DNA from: Hofstenia miamia
Lineage: Eukaryota; Xenacoelomorpha; Acoela
Length of the DNA stretch: 64,000 nucleotides
Assembly (NCBI GenBank): GCA_004352715.1
Contig: SCFE01000024.1
Coordinates: forward strand, 1,180,905 to 1,244,904
Reading direction: 5' to 3'
Shown here one piece after another: positions 32,426 through 43,890 of the stretch. Position 1 is the first letter of the stretch, and every line of letters begins with the position of its first letter. A program made the position numbers and the translations under genes. Under the pieces are notes generated by a model. The model saw nothing but the letters and a program-made list of their open reading frames with translations. It was not told where the DNA came from and ran no database searches.

Positions 32426-33856
32426 ATTAGGTTAGTTTCACCTTTGAATAATTTAACCTAATTTTTGAACTGATTATTTTAATGAGCCGCCATTTAGAAT
32501 ACGATTTTTCGGTAAACATTAATTAATTTTAGCTTTGTGTTAAATTTTCGTGGGTCATGCGGAAAAACAGACTCACCCGCGACCTGCGTGATCTATAGTG
32601 CAATTGAACATTTAATGTCGATTCATTGGTATAAATTCTGTAAACAAGCGCTCTAAGGATCTAAGTATCTAAACAATAATATAACACCATATGTAATTGT
32701 AGCTATTCATTTAACTTTTACCGTTATATATTGCAAATTAATCGTTATATTAACATGATTTAGAGGTCATAGAAACTGTTAGAAACCATGTATATTTCCA
32801 TTGTGTCTTTAAATGCACAAACCAAAAAGATCCCATAATTCATTCATCATTAGATTATATTTTCATAGTAAATGTAACTTTTAATAAACTATGGGTGGTG
32901 GTATTTTTACCTTGACGGGGAAACCGGAAGAGCAGTGCGCCTAAACCGTCCCAGAGAGTACCTCCTCTTGGTGGCTCCTGAAGAAGCCAACCAAGCATTG
33001 GAAAAGCGAAAGTTGATCCAGAAGGGTGGCGCTTAGCTAGCAATCGACGAGCGCGTCGCTTTGCAGATGCCTGTACCTACAGTGGCCGTTAAAACCAGGG
33101 TAATAGAAGATGTTACCATGTGTACTTTGTGCATTTTGGGGCGGTAGCTGTCGAGGAGGCTGTCTGTTTAGTATTCGTGGCGGACAGACGGCGACACAGT
33201 GGAAACACTGTTTGCAAGACTGCTACTGTTGCCAGTACAACACGATATATTTGAATCACTCTGAATAGAAATTACATCATTTGAAAATAAATGCCATAAA
33301 GAACTGATTAATATCACATATAATCACAATAAGAATTATCATATTGACTATTTAGAATATAAGGTTAGTTTTAGAACATTAGGTTAGTTTCACCTTTTAA
33401 TAATTTAACCTAATTTTTGAACTGATTATTTTAATGAGCCGCCATTTAGAATACGATTTTTCGGTAAACATTAATTAATTTTAGCTTTGTGTTAAATTTT
33501 CGTGGGTCATGCGGAAAAACAGACTCACCCGCGACCTGCGTGATCTGTCAAAATTAATGACGCATTCCACCCGTGACCTGGTTGACCCGTAGAAACCACT
33601 GATCTCTGGTCATACCGGTCTGGGAGGTTCTCAAATCTCAAGCTGCGATAGCACGTGGCAATTACCATATTTATACTTACTAAAATATGATTGTAAATAC
33701 ACTGTAATTTAAAAAACCTTCACTTATGTACATTGTACGATTGTGCCAAAAAGTTCACTGACTTTGTCAAGTCGTCTTTTTTGAATCAATGCAGGTGCAT
33801 AACGTAATAGTGCAATTGAACATTTAATGTCGATTCATTGGTATAAATTCTGTAAA
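32426..33856. repeat. Direct segmental repeat bordering two gaps
   Basis: 169 bases at 32426-32594 recur at 33378-33546, and the next 50 bases (32595-32644) recur at 33807-33856, right up to the following gap. The second copy is interrupted by about 260 bases (33547-33806). Between the copies is a GC-richer patch (about 32885-33230) with a frame YLLLVAPEEANQALEKRKL that resembles gag/ORF1-type nucleic-acid-binding proteins only vaguely. Next to it, 33235-33364 duplicates the LINE A endonuclease piece at 29552-29673. Confidence 0.8.
33235..33364 (+). pseudogene. Fragment of LINE A endonuclease region
   Basis: Nearly identical to 29552-29673 of copy 1, including its in-frame stops, so it derives from that mutated copy or a very close relative. 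Confidence 0.85.
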
Positions 33857-34686
33857 NNNNNNNNNNNNNNNNNNNNNNNNNNNNNNNNNNNNNNNNNNNN
33901 NNNNNNNNNNNNNNNNNNNNNNNNNNNNNNNNNNNNNNNNNNNNNNNNNNNNNNNNNNNNNNNNNNNNNNNNNNNNNNNNNNNNNNNNNNNNNNNNNNNN
34001 NNNNNNNNNNNNNNNNNNNNNNNNNNNNNNNNNNNNNNNNNNNNNNNNNNNNNNNNNNNNNNNNNNNNNNNNNNNNNNNNNNNNNNNNNNNNNNNNNNNN
34101 NNNNNNNNNNNNNNNNNNNNNNNNNNNNNNNNNNNNNNNNNNNNNNNNNNNNNNNNNNNNNNNNNNNNNNNNNNNNNNNNNNNNNNNNNNNNNNNNNNNN
34201 NNNNNNNNNNNNNNNNNNNNNNNNNNNNNNNNNNNNNNNNNNNNNNNNNNNNNNNNNNNNNNNNNNNNNNNNNNNNNNNNNNNNNNNNNNNNNNNNNNNN
34301 NNNNNNNNNNNNNNNNNNNNNNNNNNNNNNNNNNNNNNNNNNNNNNNNNNNNNNNNNNNNNNNNNNNNNNNNNNNNNNNNNNNNNNNNNNNNNNNNNNNN
34401 NNNNNNNNNNNNNNNNNNNNNNNNNNNNNNNNNNNNNNNNNNNNNNNNNNNNNNNNNNNNNNNNNNNNNNNNNNNNNNNNNNNNNNNNNNNNNNNNNNNN
34501 NNNNNNNNNNNNNNNNNNNNNNNNNNNNNNNNNNNNNNNNNNNNNNNNNNNNNNNNNNNNNNNNNNNNNNNNNNNNNNNNNNNNNNNNNNNNNNNNNNNN
34601 NNNNNNNNNNNNNNNNNNNNNNNNNNNNNNNNNNNNNNNNNNNNNNNNNNNNNNNNNNNNNNNNNNNNNNNNNNNNNNNNNNNNNN
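33857..34686. other. Assembly gap (830 N)
   Basis: Run of N followed directly by a (TA)n tract to 34707. The size is not round, so it may be an estimated gap. Confidence 0.99.
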
Positions 34687-34707
34687 ATATATATATATAT
34701 ATATATA

Positions 34708-35281
34708 GTAGTTTTTGTGTAAACCGTATGCGAAGAACAGCGGCAATTGGTATTATGCACAAGATGAGCATACGGCGGTCCATTACAAGTTTTCATGCGC
34801 TCACCTCCCAGAGATTGTAATGCCCAACGTCTATTTGCTTTCACTTGATTTTTATAAAATGTGGCCTTCAGACGTTCAAAAACGCACTGTGAATTGATTT
34901 TCAAAATGCGACAAAATTTAATCAAGCAGAGAACCTTAATGTAAAATCATTACTTCTGTGTTTGCTGATCAGTGCATTATCACATATACGATTATACGCT
35001 AAAGTAATGTATTCAAAAACTGTAGAGGGTGGGATTAAATTAATTTATCTATTAAAAAAGTGTATATATACTAACAATAATGGTATTCACTATGTGTTTC
35101 CATATTGGCGCTTCAAAATTCAAATCATTTAAAACAGTCTACACAATGCTTTTAATTGTAACAGACTGTATCTAAATACTTAATACTTCAAAATATGGAC
35201 ATTTAATACTTCAAAATATGGACAAGGAATCTGGCTTTAACATTGCTTACAATATATTTTTTATAATAGCATTTATCAGTT
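34708..35281. other. No confident gene
   Basis: A minus-strand frame at about 34925-34720 (FERLKATFYKNQ, LQSLGGERMKT) is somewhat protein-like but not recognised. The remainder is AT-rich. Confidence 0.4.
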
Positions 35282-35637
35282 GAGCAACATTAATTTTTAA
35301 AAAATGCACGCTCCAAATAATGTTTCCAAAAGCTAATATAAAATGCTTTGTGGAAAAAAAATTGAACGCACATAGAACAATTCTGAAGACAGATTCGCAT
35401 AGGCAATGAAAAGGTCTTTAAAAATTTTAGTATGACTTTTTGAGTTTTGCTTTTTTCTTTGAGCAAACATCAATTTAAAAAAAAATTACTCTCAAATTAG
35501 TGTTTTCAAATTGTAATACAAAATGCTTTGTGTAAAAAAATTGAGAACACATAGAAGAATTCTAAAAACAGATTCAGATAGACAATAAAAAGATCTTTAA
35601 AAAATTTAGTATTACTTTTTGAGTTTTGCATTTTTAA
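35282..35637. repeat. Two-copy ~178-bp tandem repeat
   Basis: Units 35282-35460 and 35461-35637 share 'gagcaaacat', 'aaaatgctttgtg', 'acatagaa.aattct' and 'tttttgagttttgc' in the same order, with scattered differences. No N at the junction, so this one looks like a genuine old tandem duplication. Confidence 0.8.
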
Positions 35638-37139
35638 CTGTATAAATTAGAAATTTGTTGTTTTTGCCTTCAGAAAGTTGATATATTCAGGGGGAGACAT
35701 CTAGAGAAAAAATTAAGAATTTCGACCAGAATTTCTGTGCTTCAATTTCTCCATATGACAGCAAATTTAACAGCTAAATGATTTCATTCTATACACCATT
35801 TTTAGGCATCAAAAATTGTTCAGAAAATTGCAAGTCTTCGCAATTCTCAAATATTAACTTTATTATTGTTGCTGCAACAATTTTAAAACAATGTGTACGC
35901 GAAATCCATAATTCTGGCAATATGTCGTTAACATGTTCTATGTTAGCGTTTCTTAATTGCATTTGAAAAATAAACGTTTTGAAACATTGGAGCTAATTAT
36001 AAACTTTAACATGCTTTATACATGTATGCAAAGTAAATGATTCTAGCGATGATTGCGTTGATACATATAATTTTAATAGAATTTAATTTTCCTAATAATT
36101 ATCGTAGAAGCTAATGTTGAACTGCCCCACCTCGCCCCACTAACTTTTTGCCCTGTCCCATAATCACGTGTTGAAATCTGCTCTATATTGGCACAAGTTT
36201 TTTTCGTCTACCAGCCTAATTTGTCCTACTAAACAAAATTTGTTCCAAAACTGCAATATCATATTATCTCAAATTGTTCATGGTATTTTTTATAGCACTG
36301 CACTACACCATTACTTCCAAGTATTTTAAATTCCTTAACGCTTAGAACAAACAGAATGATATTTACTAATATTACTAACAGTAGAAATTTAAAATGATAC
36401 TAATAAATGGTAAAAACCTAACAAATTGAAATTAAATTTTTGCTTCATAAAGCTTATATAAAGCCAATATTTTACTGCGATAATTTTATGCAAGTCAACC
36501 GCACTTCCTAAACTGTACATTCTGTTATGAAACGAGAATGAATTTATTGGTTTTAACTAACTATAATGCAGCATTAATTATGACAAACAAAAGTATAGCA
36601 TTGCATTAAATGCATTAAAAATTAACAAGTATGTAATAATTTACCACATCTCGAATAGCATGTAATTAAAGCATTTGATATTTAATCTATATTTTGAACT
36701 TTTAAATAAGATTTCGACAGATTGAACAAATTAGTATTTCTACTCAACAAATTGTATAAAATAGTAATATTGCTTTATGGAATTGGTCAGATAGAACCCT
36801 TTTGAGTTTTCTATATAACGTATATAGAGATATATAAAATTTACATTATTATTGTAATCTAATATACCTGATATAGATTTTTTTAACAACAATTTAAGTA
36901 CTTAGACATAAAATACGTAGCTAAAAGTGCTATATCTTATTTGTAACAGCAAATGAAATTTTGTTTATTGCTCTGTATATGCAAATGCTCCACTCTGTGT
37001 AATGATCACGACTACACATAAAATTAAAATTTCTATTGGTAATAATGTGGTATTTTGTAATTTTTAGTTCATCAATCTTTATGAATTTGCTTTTTACTTT
37101 GTTTTTTTTACAAATCCTTTAAAGTAAAATCGCTTGGGT
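35638..37139. other. No gene seen
   Basis: AT-rich, without recognisable coding or RNA features. Confidence 0.55.
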
Positions 37140-37695
37140 TGAGTGAGCGTTGGTCTGCTAATTCGCCATTTCTAGGAGCTTAACTCATTTCCATGAAACT
37201 TTATTAGCCTCTAGCGTCCTCAGTACAATCCTACATGTATGTGATATACTGTCATATATCTTCCTGTAGATTATCCATGCCATTGCCAAGTTTGTTTTCT
37301 CTTGTAATTATCCACCACTGCCTGGTACATTAACAACTGATCTTTAAATTCTGTACCCTTTGTCCTGCTCCTCTGTTCTAAGTAAAATGTCAACCTATTT
37401 GAAATCACGGATGTGCTGTTCTCAGACATGTTATCGACCTGAAGTTGTTTCCTTCAATGTGTTTCCTTGGATCATTTTTTATCAGAAATTTCCTTACCAC
37501 TACCGTCCACTCTAAACACCCATTCACCACACAATTCTCCAATGCTGCTGCTAGTCTCTCAAAAACCCTCATGAACTTCTTTAGTCAATACTCATGTACG
37601 TCTTCTCTGCCGGGCGCCTTCCAGTTCTTCATCTTCTTTAGAGTCTCCTTGAACTTGTCTGGACTCCTTCTGCACCTGCTTACTCTCTATATCTA
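37140..37695 (-). pseudogene. R2-like (restriction-endonuclease-type) LINE RT fragment, minus strand
   Basis: Reading down from 37695: KKMKNWKAPG-like (KEDEELEGA in a shifted frame), WLKKF.RVFERLAAALE, VVNGCLEWTVVVRKFLIKND and GNNFRSITCL, then SVISNRLTFYLEQ, QLLMYQAVVDNYKRKQT and a degraded GR.MTVYH block. These align segment by segment with the plus-strand element at 56860-57390 (EYWLKKF, CLEWTVVV/CPEWMVVG, NFRSITCL/NFRQITCL). Only the N-terminal RT part is present and it is broken by stops. Confidence 0.75.
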
Positions 37696-37699
37696 GCAT

Positions 37700-38604
37700 A
37701 ACAAGAAATTTTGAAACGTCATCAATTGAGAAAATAATAACTGAGAATTTTATTCACTATGTTTAACTGTGTGTTGAGAAATATTCAGCTAAATATTTAT
37801 CTGTACAACAGTGATATATATCCAGGCATCATTATGTATTAATGAAAATTGCTTATTACATTTATTGCAAAAAGCAAAAATTCATTTTCTCTTTTAGTTT
37901 TTTCGGGAAAAAAAATTTCAAATAATTATCCCTGTTGTCATTTTATAAAGGAAAATTGCAAAGCACTTAGTTTAAAGCTGATTTTGTAAATGCCAACTAG
38001 TGAACAAATACGACCATCATTATATTTGATTGGTCAACACTCATTCTTTCATAGTCTGTAAATTCATATTAATCTCATAATTCAATTTTCCACAGTGCTT
38101 TTAAATATTGCATTGATTATTACACGTATTTAAACCATCCAATGTTGTAAAACCATGTTAATTTAGTGAAATTGAGTTGGATAAAGAAACGTTACTTGAT
38201 TTCCCATTTTACCAGTCTAAGTAAAACTAGAACCTTTTTCAAGAAGGTCACTAAATGATAGATGATGTCCAATAAGTTGAACGTACTTTCCCAATGATTA
38301 AATTCTTCATTGGGGCTGCTTAAATTTACGATTAAATTTGTAAAATCTCAAATGTAATATTTTTTGTTTTCGATGAAATAATCAATCTCAAACCCACACA
38401 TTATATTTAATAGTCTTATTTCTTTAAAATTTTTTGTCTTTTCAAATTTTTTAATGATATTTAACTGTTGTGCATGTAAATTTATTTTGAATGTTTTTAC
38501 AAATGTTCTTAAATTTGGGGCACTTCTTATATATGCTTAGTTTTTTCACTCTTTACAGATATTTGTAGTAATTGCATTCTTCCAATTTTTGCTCTTTACT
38601 CATG

Positions 38605-38639
<35 letters not shown>

Positions 38640-39094
38640 TAGAAATTGGCGCTTTCTCAGACAAAGTGCCATTTTTTAGCATTTATAAAGGGACAATGCA
38701 CCATTTTTTTCAATTTTGCTTAGAAAACCGTGAATTGAGCAGATATGTGTTCTTGTATTATAAAATAAACGTTGGATAAATTAAAAAAAAGTTTCGCAAA
38801 ATTTATTCAGATTATATACAAAATTTGCCAAAAAAATTAAATATGATGCTTTGTCTTTTTCAAGCTTTTTGCTACTGTACAAAAACAGAATATCGATAAC
38901 ACTTAGAAATTGATAAATTTTAAAAGGACAAAAATATTAGAAATCATTTGACTAACAAAAACATGAATTTTCTCTCCAAAAAAACGTGAAAGTAAGCAAT
39001 ACTGCAATCTACTGATTTAACCATCCAACATGTTGAAATTTTGTATTTAATTACATTTTACCGCCATCTCAAAACGAAAAAAAATTATATAGAT
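37700..39094. other. No gene seen
   Basis: AT-rich, with a (TA)n run at about 38609-38636. Confidence 0.55.
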
Positions 39095-39911
39095 TGTTAT
39101 TGCAGTATCTTAAATGAAAGCACATGTTTTCTGGTCAATGAGCTCCTCTAAATCTCGTCCAAAAGTGAAAAAGTGCAAGAGAAATGTANTGTTATTGCAG
39201 TATCTTAAATGAAAGCACATGTTTTCTGGTCAATGAGCTCCTCTAAATCTCGTCCAAAAGTGAAAAAGTGCAAGGGAAATGTAATAAATGTACCTTTAAT
39301 TCATTTTTGAGTTTAACAAGAACTGTTGTTTTAATTTTGTTTATTACATATTCGTCATTAGCTAAGCAACGGTTTTTTTGTCTTAATTTAGTGCTTGAAA
39401 GTGATAATACAGCTTTATATTTATAGATTTATGAAATGAAATGTCCAACCCTATTCAGTTATGTATATAGAAATTTTATGTTTTACACTGATAAGAACTT
39501 ATCTTACATCCAGTTTATGCACTTCAAACGTGTAAAAAATATTTTTGTANATTGTTATTGCAGTATCTTAAATGAAAGCACATGTTTTCTGGTCAATGAG
39601 CTCCTCTAAATCTCGTCCAAAAATGAAAAAGTGCAAGAGAAATGTAATAAATGTACCTTTAATTCATTTTTGAGTTCAACAAGAACTGTTGTTTTAATTT
39701 TGTTTATTACATATTTGTCATTAGCTAAGCAACGGTTTTTTTGTCTTAATTTAGTGCTTGAAAGTGATAATGCAGATTTATATTTATAGATTTATGAAAT
39801 GAAATGTCCAACCCTATTCAGTTATGTATATAGAAATTTTATGTTTTACACTGATAAAAACTTATCTTACATCCAGTTTATGCACTTCAAACGTGTAAAA
39901 AATATTTTTGT
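39095..39911. repeat. Block present in three near-identical copies split by single Ns
   Basis: A partial copy (about 39097-39188), a full copy (39190-39549) and another full copy (39551-39911) all start 'tgttattgcagtatc'. Lone Ns sit at 39189 and 39550. Few differences between copies. Probably alternative haplotype or overlap sequence left in the scaffold. Confidence 0.85.
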
Positions 39912-40022
39912 ATTATGAAAATGAAGTTTATTTATATATAAATTTTTTGTATATTGACAACGCGCCAAAAATCGGACAAACCGCCAAATATAAATGGAAA
40001 ATTGAAAAAGCGCCTGATACAA

Positions 40023-40024
<2 letters not shown>

Positions 40025-40111
<87 letters not shown>
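40025..40111. repeat. Long (TA)n microsatellite upstream of SLC6 gene
   Basis: Nearly pure TA for more than 80 bases, about 330 bases upstream of the SLC6 start codon. Confidence 0.95.
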
Positions 40112-40112
<1 letters not shown>

Positions 40113-40436
40113 TTGCTCTTGAGTTGTATATAAAATATATATTTAAAAAGTTAAAATCGATGTAGCGTGTATTATAGAAAATGATATGTGAATGCCATTT
40201 GATTTTTTAAGAAAATGTTTATTAAATTCCGAGGCTTATATCGTAAACTACGTAAAAGCTGTAGGCATTAAATTTTCATATCGATTTATCGTGCAAGAAA
40301 ATTCTAATTAAAACATGTATACTCATATTTACAACGAATAGAAACACGTTGATTGGCTTTAATTTGGCACTGATACGTGAGCATTAACTTATTGTAGATT
40401 TGCCAGTGTTAAATCTATTTCAAACTTTCATTGAAG

Positions 40437-42374
40437 ATGTCGGATAATCGCGGAGTATCAAATCCGACATACGCAAATTCACCAGACGATCCAGAACTTG
40501 GAAAAGCTTTAAGGCAGGACGATGAAATCGATAGAGAAGGTCGTGAAACATGGGGTGGCAGATTTGATTTCATGATGTCATTGATAGGATTTTCAGTTGG
40601 TGTTGGAAATATTTGGCGTTTTCCAAATCTTTGTTTTAAGAATGGTGGAGGAGCTTTTCTAATACCATATTTTATTACCTTGTTTTGTGCAGGCATACCA
40701 CTACTATTTTTTGAAGTTTCATTAGGACAGTTTATGTCTAGAAGCGACATTGCAGCGTGGGACATTTGCCCTGTATTTAGAGGTGTTGGATATGCGACTA
40801 CGGTAATTGTATGGTACTTAATGCTTTATTACATCATCATTATAACCTGGGCTATCTACTATATTTACGCGAGCGTGAGAAATGGTCTGGATGAATTTCC
40901 ATGGGAGCAGTGTGATGATACTTGGAAAATCAGTCCGAAGCAAAGTTGCTTCAATGATTTAAATTTTCTTGCACAAAGCAATGCGACTACTCTTTGCAAA
41001 TCGCTAGTAAAAAACGGCAGCAATGAAGCATATATAAAAGCTGGATGCACGCAATATTTTGACTGGAAGGCAAACACTTCCTTAGTAACAACATCAGAAC
41101 TATTTTGGGAAAATGACGTGCTTGGTCTGACGGATAGCATGGATGAAATTGGAAATCTGCAATGGGGATTGGTAATTTCCCTAATAATCGGATGGATCTT
41201 ATGTTATATTTGTATCATTGGTGGTGTTCGCGTAACTGGCAAAATCGTCTGGTTTACTGCTCTTTTTCCTTATGTTATGTTAACAGCCTTATTTATTCGA
41301 GGTATAACTTTAGAAGGTGCTGCAAAAGGAATAGAATTTTATCTCAAACCAGATTTCGGTAAGTTATCAGAAGGAAGTGTATGGCTTGATGCTGGCACTC
41401 AAATCTTTTGGAGCATGTCAATTGGTTTGGGAGCTCTACCAGCGTTAGGAAGCTACAATAATTACCGTCACAATTGTCTTCGTGATTGCATTATTTATAC
41501 GTGCGTAAACAGTGGAACAAGTATATTTGGTGGATTTGCCATATTTTCAATCTTAGGGCACATGGCAGATGCCATGGGAGTTAGCGTCGAGGATGTTGCC
41601 AAGGGTGGCCCTGGCTTAACTTTTATTGCCTACCCAAAAGCTTTATCACTAATGACAGTTGTGCCCCAATTTTGGGCAGTTTGTTTCTTTTTAATGATTA
41701 TGTTTTTGGGGCTTGACAGTCAATTTGTATCCGTCGAAGGATTCATAGCACAAGTTATGGATGCTTTCCCACAGTTCTTCCGTTTCCGTCACGCACGAAA
41801 GATTTTTGTTACTGTGGTAACGATAATTTCAGGCTGCGTGGGTTTAATTTTTGTAACACAAGGTGGAATGTATTATTTTCAAATAATGGATTTTTATTCG
41901 GCCAGCGGAATGACACTATTGTTTGTTTCATTTTTTGAAGTGGTTGGTATTGCATATTTTTATGGTGGTTTTCGGTACGTGAGAGATCTTGAGGCAATGA
42001 TGGGATTTTCTATTCCGATATACTTTCCAGTTTGCTGGTACGCGCTTACACCTGGCATATGTATTTTTATTGCAATTTTCTTCTGGACAACTTTCGAGCC
42101 TCTAAGTTATGGTGGCTTCACTTATCCGAGTTGGACGGAATACGTCGGTTGGGGCCTATCAGCCAGTTCTTGTGTTTGCATACCAATAGCTGCTATCTTT
42201 ACATTAAGTAAGTATAGAGATAATCTGCAAGAAGCCATAACACCAATAATTGCAAAGCATCAAATTCATGAAACCACCGAAGAACCCTTCAAAATCAGAG
42301 GAACAGTCGGATCTGAGAAATACATGGAAAGGCAAGCTGGGTCGTATAATCTAAATCCGCAAACTCCAATGTAA
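40437..42374 (+). CDS. SLC6-family Na+/Cl--dependent transporter (GABA/taurine/betaine/creatine-like), intronless
   Basis: 645 codons from the ATG at 40437 (MSDNRGVSNP) to TAA. The frame extends two codons further up to a TTG, which I do not take as start. SLC6 proteins are plasma-membrane symporters driven by Na+ and Cl-. TM1 reads GFSVGVGNIWRFP: Gly55 stands where monoamine transporters have Asp, so an amino-acid/GABA-type substrate is likely. Cl- site residues Tyr78, Gln322, Ser326, Asn358 and Ser362 are all present. The Na+ sites Asn58 and LGLDSQF (Asp427, Ser428) are kept, and the gate pair Arg61/Asp485 is intact. The long loop between TM3 and TM4 has Cys159-Cys171 and three N-glycosylation sequons (N182, N193, N213). 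Twelve TM segments are discernible. Full family length without any intron, which is unusual for an animal SLC6. No clear poly(A) tail or target duplication was found, so retrocopy origin is unproven. Confidence 0.95.
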   Translation: MSDNRGVSNPTYANSPDDPELGKALRQDDEIDREGRETWGGRFDFMMSLIGFSVGVGNIWRFPNLCFKNGGGAFLIPYFITLFCAGIPLLFFEVSLGQFMSRSDIAAWDICPVFRGVGYATTVIVWYLMLYYIIIITWAIYYIYASVRNGLDEFPWEQCDDTWKISPKQSCFNDLNFLAQSNATTLCKSLVKNGSNEAYIKAGCTQYFDWKANTSLVTTSELFWENDVLGLTDSMDEIGNLQWGLVISLIIGWILCYICIIGGVRVTGKIVWFTALFPYVMLTALFIRGITLEGAAKGIEFYLKPDFGKLSEGSVWLDAGTQIFWSMSIGLGALPALGSYNNYRHNCLRDCIIYTCVNSGTSIFGGFAIFSILGHMADAMGVSVEDVAKGGPGLTFIAYPKALSLMTVVPQFWAVCFFLMIMFLGLDSQFVSVEGFIAQVMDAFPQFFRFRHARKIFVTVVTIISGCVGLIFVTQGGMYYFQIMDFYSASGMTLLFVSFFEVVGIAYFYGGFRYVRDLEAMMGFSIPIYFPVCWYALTPGICIFIAIFFWTTFEPLSYGGFTYPSWTEYVGWGLSASSCVCIPIAAIFTLSKYRDNLQEAITPIIAKHQIHETTEEPFKIRGTVGSEKYMERQAGSYNLNPQTPM

Positions 42375-42560
42375 ACTTAGTTAAATTGTTCATCAATCTA
42401 AGTTTTGTAAATATTGTTTTAATGAATTGTAAGTTAACTTTTAGTAAATGCATTTACATTCATTGTTTATCATGTGTAGCTATAATTTCTTTCAAATTTG
42501 ATCCTCAAATGCGTGTTCAAGCTAAATTATTAGTTGGATAATTTTGATATTGAATACAGC

Positions 42561-42751
42561 CATGGAGTTCTGCTATTATACATGGAGGCGAAGCGGCATT
42601 TACCTCCCTCCCGAAGAAGGCCATTAAATTAATTTAATTGGCTGTCATCTTTCGTCGATCAGATTTTGTGCGGCACAAATTTTCTGCACGCAATACAAAT
42701 AGCCTTCTCCGGGAAGCTCTTCGCCTCCATGTATAATAGCAGAACTCCATG
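42561..42751. mobile_element. MITE 'CATGGAG', copy 1, perfect 33-bp TIRs
   Basis: The 33 bases from CATGGAGTTCTGCTA at 42561 are perfectly inverted at 42719-42751. The 6-bp ATACAG flanks both sides (42554-42559, with one extra C before the element, and 42752-42757). No coding capacity. Relatives: 55697-55966, and a single end at 48961-48984. It lies about 190 bases after the SLC6 stop codon, within the likely 3' flank. Confidence 0.9.
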
Positions 42752-42757
42752 ATACAG

Positions 42758-43623
42758 TACATGCATACTACACATTTAAGACATGAGAATGCGATATTTA
42801 ATTTTAATTTGGTTTCGTAACTTATATAGGAATCGTGCCATTATTCTTTTTTTGAGAGATACAATTTATTAGTGATAGAAAAACTAAGTAACTGCTATAA
42901 TTAACCTCATAATTATTCTGATGCATCGTTATTTTCTTCAGAATAGAAGACTTCCCCAAATAGTGATAAATGGCATGGTATGGTAGCATCACGATGAAAG
43001 TCCCGTAGACTGTGTTTAAACTTGCGGTGCAGCAGTATCTAGGTCGTGCGAGAATGGTTTCTATTCTCAATGTTTACTATCGGAAATAACACGAAATTAT
43101 ATTCTCAATACTATCTTGTTCCTTGTTAGAGATATACATATAAGCGTTTGAATAGCGCTATAATGCTTGCGATTTTTGCATATTACCCGACAACTCCATG
43201 GAGTAGACGTAATGAATATGCCAATCAAATCTTAAAGGCATTTCCTATCAATTGGCGTAAATTTCATTGAAATAGGTCAAATAGGTACGAAGATATAAAG
43301 GTTCAAAAACGCAACGCTTGTAAGTGTGGCACACAAAATAACACGTACGCTATCGTATAATATATAAATTAGAATTTGAACTACCCTGTTCAAAACCAAA
43401 AGCAATAGCGTGAAATTCTGGGCCTTTAACCTGTAGGTTTAGCCTTTATGGTTTTTTATGGTTTTCATATATCAGTGCACTGTCCGAAAAATTGAGGTTT
43501 AAGCAATTCAATTTTGATAATTTTAAATTTGCTTCAAATATCGAAAAAACTGTTTTTCGTAATGGGTAATTGAAATATACTAATTTGAGAAAGATTTTGA
43601 AATACTTCCTTTTGATACCTTAA
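42758..43623. other. No gene seen
   Basis: AT-rich. No recognised feature. Confidence 0.5.
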
Positions 43624-43890
43624 CCCTAAACGACCCAGAGATTTTTGAACAATTTTCATGTGGTCATAAATATTTTTTTAAACGCTTATAGCTCAAAAAC
43701 TATTAAAGCTATGCTCAATCTGAATGCACCCCGCGACATCTGACTTTGCGCACGGCACACCTCAATGTGTTTGGGATATCCTTGCACATATAAAGAAACA
43801 CTCAAATTTCTTTGTTGCTTTTATTTGCCTAAAACTATAAATACATCAACCTTAGGCATGGTAAGAATTTAAATCTTTTTCTAAAATTCG
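43624..43890. repeat. Dispersed ~260-bp repeat, copy 1
   Basis: Similar along its whole length to 49608-49868 (shared 'ccctaa.c..ccc..gatttttgaa', 'ctgactttgc.cacggc', 'tgggatatcc', 'ttaggcatggt.agaatttaaat'), with many differences. Non-coding, function unknown. Confidence 0.7.

Noticed and set aside
37445-37696. 83-codon plus-strand open frame
   Set aside because: Antisense shadow of the minus-strand R2-like LINE RT fragment.
39908-40165. 85-codon open frame with Tyr-Ile repeats
   Set aside because: It is a translation of the (TA)n microsatellite.
40431-40436. SLC6 start two codons upstream of the ATG
   Set aside because: The codon there is TTG. The first ATG is at 40437 and fits the family's variable cytoplasmic N-terminus.
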